From Gemmatimonadaceae bacterium (GTDB lineage: Bacteria > Gemmatimonadota > Gemmatimonadetes > Gemmatimonadales > Gemmatimonadaceae): DNA of 64,000 nt. The notes under the pieces were generated by a model. It was not told the DNA's origin, did not search any database, and saw nothing but the letters and a program-made list of their open reading frames with translations. Below are positions 58,822-64,000 of this stretch, in pieces; position 1 is the first letter of the stretch, and each line of letters opens with the position of its first letter. The stretch covers positions 248,001-312,000 of the forward strand of contig WYBP01000008.1 in assembly GCA_011525845.1 (NCBI GenBank), written 5' to 3'. Position numbers and translations under genes: made by a program.

Positions 58822-59001
58822 TCAGCCCTGCTGCTGCTTCTTCTTCGCGAGGGCGTCCTGCACCCAGGTCAGCGGGATGATGAAGAAGGGGGTCAGCATG
58901 ATGCCGAGCAGCATGTTGATCCACGTCAGTCCCACGTAGTAGGCACCCATGCCGAGTCCGGCGATCAACGTACCGAGGGGGCCACCGAAGGAGTGTTCCA
59001 C
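58822..59001 (-). CDS. 59-residue membrane protein upstream of lemA
   Basis: A short gene starting with GTG at 59001, which has GGAG 8 nt before it. The product is GGPLGTLIAGLGMGAYYVG then a second hydrophobic segment (IMLTPFFIIPLTWVQDAL), ending KKKQQQG, so one or two membrane helices with a basic cytoplasmic tail. The frame is open further upstream but without a start. It precedes lemA and the M48 gene in one direction and diverges from tilS, so it may be a small partner of the LemA/M48 pair. No family known to me. Confidence 0.58.
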   Translation of the reverse strand: MEHSFGGPLGTLIAGLGMGAYYVGLTWINMLLGIMLTPFFIIPLTWVQDALAKKKQQQG

Positions 59002-59056
59002 GAGCGAGGCTCCAGAGGGCGAGGGAGGGACGCCGGGATCCGCTGGCGTCGCCCAG

Positions 59057-59062
59057 TATGTT
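59057..59062 (+). promoter_or_regulatory. Putative -10 box (TATGTT) of tilS, leaderless spacing
   Basis: TATGTT ends 6 nt before the GTG at 59069, with no Shine-Dalgarno. The same region on the other strand (TAACAT, CATACT) could serve the divergent small gene. Confidence 0.4.
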
Positions 59063-59068
59063 ATCAGC

Positions 59069-60019
59069 GTGAATCGGCAAAGAGAAGCGTCCGCGGCGCT
59101 CCCCGTGCAGGCCGCCATCTCGGCGCTCCCCGCCGGCCGCTGGCTGCTCGCGGTCTCGGGCGGGCGCGATTCGATGGTGCTGCTCGACGCGATGTCACGC
59201 GCGCGGCAGCACGAGGTGGCGGCGGTCGCGACCTTCGACCACGGCACCGGAGCGGCGGCGCGTGCGGCGGTGGCGCTGGTGGAGCGCGAGGCGGAGCGGC
59301 GCGGGTTGGCGGTGGTGGTCGGCGAGGCCCCTGCCGGGACCCCGGGTGACGAGGCCACCTGGCGTGCGGCACGCCTGGGGTTCCTCTCGGCCTGGGCGCT
59401 GGAGCTCGACGCGCAGGTCGTCACGGGACACACGCGCGACGACCAGGTGGAGACGGTGGTGCAGCGACTCCTGCGCGACGCGGGGCCACGGGGGCTCGCC
59501 GCGATGCTGGCCACCGGCGTGCGGCCCCTCCTCCCGGTCGGCCGGAGGGAGGTGGCGGCGTACGCGTCGGCCCACGCGCTCACGTGCGTCGAGGACCCGA
59601 GCAACCGCGACCTCCGGCACCAGCGGAACCGGGTGCGCCTCGAACTCCTCCCCGCCCTCGAGTCGGCGGTCCCGGGTTTCTCCGACTGGTGCTGGGACTT
59701 GGGGATGCGGGCCGCCGAATGGCGCGCGGAGCTCGACGCGCTCGCGGACGAGCTGGTGCGCCCCGCCGCGGGAGAGCCGGGGTCCTCGGTCGTCATCGCG
59801 GTGGAGCCGGTGCGGGGGGTGACCGTCGAGGGGTGGCGCATCCTCTGGCCCGCGCTCGCCGCACGCGCGGGGGTGGTCATGGACCGCCGGGGCATCGAAC
59901 GAGCCGCGCGCTGGGCGCCTGGCGCACGGCGCCACGGCACGATCCAGCTCTCCAACGGCGCCCGGATCACATTCACCGGCACGACCTTCGTGGTCAGGGG
60001 GAACGACGCCGGGCGCTGA
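59069..60019 (+). CDS. tilS: tRNA(Ile)-lysidine synthase
   Basis: Encodes 316 residues from a GTG. The PP-loop motif SGGRDS is at residues 30-35 and the rest of the domain shows GHTRDDQVETVVQRLLR and the conserved DPSNRD followed by RNRVRLELLP. TilS puts lysidine at position 34 of the AUA-reading tRNA(Ile), an essential step. The C-terminal domain is short, so this is the compact form. It starts a plus-strand run tilS-hpt-ftsH found in many bacteria. Confidence 0.92.
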   Translation: MNRQREASAALPVQAAISALPAGRWLLAVSGGRDSMVLLDAMSRARQHEVAAVATFDHGTGAAARAAVALVEREAERRGLAVVVGEAPAGTPGDEATWRAARLGFLSAWALELDAQVVTGHTRDDQVETVVQRLLRDAGPRGLAAMLATGVRPLLPVGRREVAAYASAHALTCVEDPSNRDLRHQRNRVRLELLPALESAVPGFSDWCWDLGMRAAEWRAELDALADELVRPAAGEPGSSVVIAVEPVRGVTVEGWRILWPALAARAGVVMDRRGIERAARWAPGARRHGTIQLSNGARITFTGTTFVVRGNDAGR

Positions 60020-60025
60020 GGCCTA

Positions 60026-60031
60026 TATATT
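60026..60031 (+). promoter_or_regulatory. Putative -10 box (TATATT) of hpt, leaderless spacing
   Basis: TATATT ends 6 nt before the ATG at 60038, right after the tilS stop; GTTGTG follows without a Shine-Dalgarno. Confidence 0.45.
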
Positions 60032-60037
60032 GTTGTG

Positions 60038-60589
60038 ATGACCGCACCGACTGCCGATCCGCGCCTCAAGGGGCGCTCCGTGAAGCGCATCGCGTTCTCC
60101 GAGGCCACCATCGCCCGTCGGGTGCGCGAGTTGGGCGCGGAGATCACCGCGGCCTACCCGGACGGGGACCTGCTCGTGCTCGGCCTCCTCAAGGGGAGTT
60201 TCGTCTTCCTGGCGGACCTCGTCCGCCAGATCGAGCGCCCGCTGCAGGTCGACTTCCTCGTCGCCTCGAGCTACGGCGATGCGATGGTGTCCTCGGGCAA
60301 GGTGAACCTGGTCTACGACCCCGAGACGAAGCTCGAGGGGAAGCACATCCTCCTCGTGGAGGACATCGTGGACTCGGGCCGCACGCTGCAGCAGCTCCTC
60401 GTGCTCCTGGGGAAGCGGCAGCCGCGGTCGCTCGAGATCTGCGCCCTCCTGCACAAGCACATCGCCACCGAACTGCATCACCCGACGAAGTTCCTCGGCT
60501 TCGATGCACCCAACGAATTCCTTGTCGGCTACGGGCTCGACCATGCGGAGGATTTCCGCCACGTCCCGTACGTCGCCAGCCTCCAGTAA
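60038..60589 (+). CDS. hpt: Hypoxanthine phosphoribosyltransferase
   Basis: Encodes 183 residues from the ATG at 60038 (a GTG one codon earlier is the alternative). The PRPP-binding loop is LLVEDIVDSGRTLQ near residue 107, and LLKGSFVFLADLVRQI and FLVASSYGDAM are typical of hypoxanthine-guanine phosphoribosyltransferases. It salvages hypoxanthine and guanine to nucleotides. The C-terminal aromatic clamp is FLVGYGLDHAEDFR. The ftsH ATG is 9 nt after its stop. Confidence 0.94.
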   Translation: MTAPTADPRLKGRSVKRIAFSEATIARRVRELGAEITAAYPDGDLLVLGLLKGSFVFLADLVRQIERPLQVDFLVASSYGDAMVSSGKVNLVYDPETKLEGKHILLVEDIVDSGRTLQQLLVLLGKRQPRSLEICALLHKHIATELHHPTKFLGFDAPNEFLVGYGLDHAEDFRHVPYVASLQ

Positions 60590-60598
60590 GGACCCCAC

Positions 60599-62572
<1,974 letters not shown>

Positions 62573-62606
62573 CGCGCGCGCGCACGGAATCACTTTCGCG
62601 GAGTGC

Positions 62607-62631
62607 TAACACCCTGTAATTTCGGGTGTTA
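62607..62631 (+). promoter_or_regulatory. Inverted repeat spanning the putative -10 region and start of the YggS gene
   Basis: TAACACCC (62607-62614) and its exact complement GGGTGTTA (62624-62631) flank TGTAATTTC. The second arm includes the first base of the ATG, and TGTAAT or TAATTT inside the loop could be the -10 box. It could act as an operator or as a hairpin masking the start. Confidence 0.45.
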
Positions 62632-63320
62632 TGCACTTTTCAGGGCTGGCCGAGCGCGTCACGGCGGTGCGGGAGCGGATCGCGCGGGCGGTGGAGCGCG
62701 GCGGCCATCACCAGCAGGTCACGCTCGTGGCGGTCACCAAGACCCATGGCGCGGACGCCGTGACGGCCATCCGCGCCGCGGGTGTGACGGACGTCGGTGA
62801 GAACAAGGTGCAGGAGGCGCTCGGGAAGCAGGACGAGCTGGGGGGGCAGGAGACCGCAGGCGGGGTGCGCTGGCACCTGATCGGCCACCTGCAGACCAAC
62901 AAGGTGAAGGCGCTGCCGCGGTTCTCGCTCTTCCACGCGCTCGACCGGCCCCGGCTGGCGGATGCGATCGACAAGGTCGGCGCCTCCGCGCCGGTGGATG
63001 TGCTGGTGCAGGTGAACGTGTCGGGGGAGGGAACGAAGGGAGGCTACGCGCTCGGGGAGCTGGCGGCCGAGGCGGAACGGCTCCGGGGGCTGGGTGGCCT
63101 GCGCGTGGTCGGCGCGATGACGATGGCGCCGTTCGACGCGGAAGAGGGAGTGCTGCGGCGCGTGTTCGCAGGGGCACGCGAGGCGCGCGAGGTGCTGTGC
63201 GCCGCGGGCCACCCCGCGACGGAGCTGTCGATGGGGATGTCCGGCGATTTCGAGGTGGCGGTGGAGGAAGGCGCGACACTCGTGCGACTCGGCACGGTGC
63301 TCTTCGGCGAGAGGGGTTGA
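62631..63320 (+). CDS. YggS/PLPBP family PLP-binding protein
   Basis: Encodes 229 residues. The pyridoxal phosphate lysine is in LVAVTKTHG at residue 37, with VTDVGENKVQEALGKQ, WHLIGHLQTNKVK and, at the end, LSMGMSGDFEVAVEEGATLVRLG, all hallmarks of the family. These proteins keep PLP homeostasis and affect amino acid balance. An inverted repeat sits over its start. The DivIVA gene follows after 4 bp. Confidence 0.94.
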   Translation: MHFSGLAERVTAVRERIARAVERGGHHQQVTLVAVTKTHGADAVTAIRAAGVTDVGENKVQEALGKQDELGGQETAGGVRWHLIGHLQTNKVKALPRFSLFHALDRPRLADAIDKVGASAPVDVLVQVNVSGEGTKGGYALGELAAEAERLRGLGGLRVVGAMTMAPFDAEEGVLRRVFAGAREAREVLCAAGHPATELSMGMSGDFEVAVEEGATLVRLGTVLFGERG

Positions 63321-63324
63321 GGCG

Positions 63325-63825
63325 ATGGAATCAGAGGACGCGTTCTATCTCACGGCGGTCGACGCGCGGCGCTACGACTTCGGGTCGGCGATGCGCGGCT
63401 ACGACCGCGCGCGCGTGGACCAGTTCCGCGACCTCGTCGCGGACGAGATGGAGCGGCTCACGAAGCTGAACACGGACCTCGAGGAGAAGGCGCGCGGGTT
63501 CCATGAGCAGCTGCGCGCCTTCCGCGAGCGGGACCGGGCGCTCAACGAGGCGCTCATCAGCGCCCAGCAGCTGCGCGCGGACATGAAGGAGCAGGCGGGA
63601 CGCGAGGCGGAGCTGATCCTCGCGGAGGCGCGCGCGGCCGCGGAGCGGGTGTCGGCCGACGCCCAGGCGCGGATCGCGTCGCTGCGTCATGAGCTCGAGG
63701 CGCTCGAGCGCGCCCGTCGCACCTACCTCGCGGAGCTCAAGATGTACGCCGAGCGCCAGCTGGCCGAGGTCGCGGCGGCCGAGCAGCGGCGCCCGCCGGG
63801 CGCCGACATCCCGCCGACGCCCTGA
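63325..63825 (+). CDS. DivIVA domain protein
   Basis: Encodes 166 residues. The lipid-binding N-terminal DivIVA motif is DFGSAMRGYDRARVDQFRD, followed by a long coiled coil (about 35-155: LNTDLEEKARGFHEQLRAF, RVSADAQARIASLRHELEAL) and a proline-rich end. DivIVA proteins mark curved membranes and pole or septum. YggS-DivIVA neighbours are typical of division clusters, though yggS is here alone with it. The start is 4 bp after the previous stop. Confidence 0.88.
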   Translation: MESEDAFYLTAVDARRYDFGSAMRGYDRARVDQFRDLVADEMERLTKLNTDLEEKARGFHEQLRAFRERDRALNEALISAQQLRADMKEQAGREAELILAEARAAAERVSADAQARIASLRHELEALERARRTYLAELKMYAERQLAEVAAAEQRRPPGADIPPTP

Positions 63826-63838
63826 GCTCCGGCTGGCG

Positions 63839-64000
63839 ATGACGACCACCGAGGCCCCCCTGCACACGAGCGCCGCGATCACCCGCGCGGTGGACGCCGT
63901 GCGCGCGCGCAGCGCGCTGGTGCCCGAGGTGGCGGTCATCCTCGGCACCGGGCTCGGCGGGCTCGCCACGGCGATGGAGGTCGAGACGACGGTGGAGTAC
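63839..64000 (+). CDS. Purine-nucleoside phosphorylase (partial, N-terminus only)
   Basis: Only the first 54 residues are in the window. They show an N-terminal helix and the phosphate-binding strand VAVILGTGLGGLATAME, the GTGLGxL motif of trimeric purine nucleoside phosphorylases. The enzyme splits purine nucleosides with phosphate and so would feed bases to the Hpt enzyme encoded at 60038. The ATG is 13 nt after the DivIVA stop with no strong Shine-Dalgarno. Confidence 0.82.
   Translation, partial: MTTTEAPLHTSAAITRAVDAVRARSALVPEVAVILGTGLGGLATAMEVETTVEY

Noticed and set aside
62592-62610. Half-site resembling the CIRCE element (GAGTGCTAA) upstream of yggS
   Set aside because: The opposite arm, 9 nt upstream, matches only 4 of 9 positions, and no HrcA target gene is near.

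Overview
The window is a GC-rich, densely packed bacterial chromosome segment with no mobile element, rRNA, tRNA or CRISPR array that I can see. Many secreted peptidases, a carboxypeptidase-regulatory/TonB-dependent receptor, numerous predicted lipoproteins, DUF2911/DUF4097/COG3014-type proteins and GTG starts suggest a Gram-negative, aerobic, peptide-scavenging organism. The overall flavour is that of Gemmatimonadota, but this is an inference from gene style, not a proven assignment.

Layout. 1-2110 (minus): end of a reductive pyrimidine catabolism operon (mmsA, preA). 2159-3108: a small secreted protein and a divergent DUF3465 protein. 3119-4486: a Sad/YneI-type semialdehyde dehydrogenase, convergent with a tightly overlapped minus-strand operon (11432 to 4474) of GNAT acetyltransferase, YtcJ amidohydrolase, GabD-like aldehyde dehydrogenase, Tat-exported spermidine-dehydrogenase-like flavoprotein and APC permease; together these look like an amine/polyamine uptake and oxidation module. 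11665-17267 (plus): exported protein, YtcJ-like lipoprotein, TonB receptor, closed by a strong hairpin. 17342-17881: DinB. 18047-22474 (plus): bifunctional aldolase/dehydrogenase, a third YtcJ, a VOC protein. 22548-28167 (plus): DUF2911 protein, a two-repeat plus T2SSE_N-like protein, DPP-IV, cupin. 28183-32822: small genes (lipoprotein, CPXCG, YaeQ, GNAT), an M28 peptidase, a small membrane protein and a lipoprotein. 32859-34526: diguanylate cyclase. 34542-36815: SH3b lipoprotein and a carboxypeptidase-regulatory protein. 36826-41097 (minus): membrane proteins, penicillin acylase, AIM24. 41366-44439 (plus): LpoB-like / lipoprotein / COG3014-like operon with unusual heptamer repeats between its first two genes. 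44467-45965: nitronate-monooxygenase-like enzyme and DUF4442 protein. 46075-48180: oligopeptidase B. 48237-49337: DUF4097 repeat protein. 49648-52113: PAS-GGDEF-EAL protein. 52137-56171 (minus): pntA1-pntA2-pntB followed by a cytochrome P450. 56283-56792: PfpI/DJ-1 protein preceded by an AT-rich intergenic island. 57170-59001 (minus): 59-aa membrane protein, LemA, M48 protease. 59069-64000 (plus): tilS-hpt-ftsH-yggS-divIVA-purine nucleoside phosphorylase.

Themes: peptide and amine scavenging (DPP-IV, oligopeptidase B, M28, penicillin acylase, three YtcJ amidohydrolases, TonB receptor), semialdehyde oxidation (three aldehyde dehydrogenases), redox supply (pntAB with a P450), c-di-GMP turnover (a GGEEF cyclase and an EAL protein with a degenerate GGDEF domain), and envelope or protein quality control (FtsH, M48/LemA, LpoB-like protein, DivIVA). 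Upstream regions repeatedly show a TANCTT or TATATT-like -10 hexamer, in at least four cases only 5-6 nt before the start codon, which suggests leaderless transcripts.
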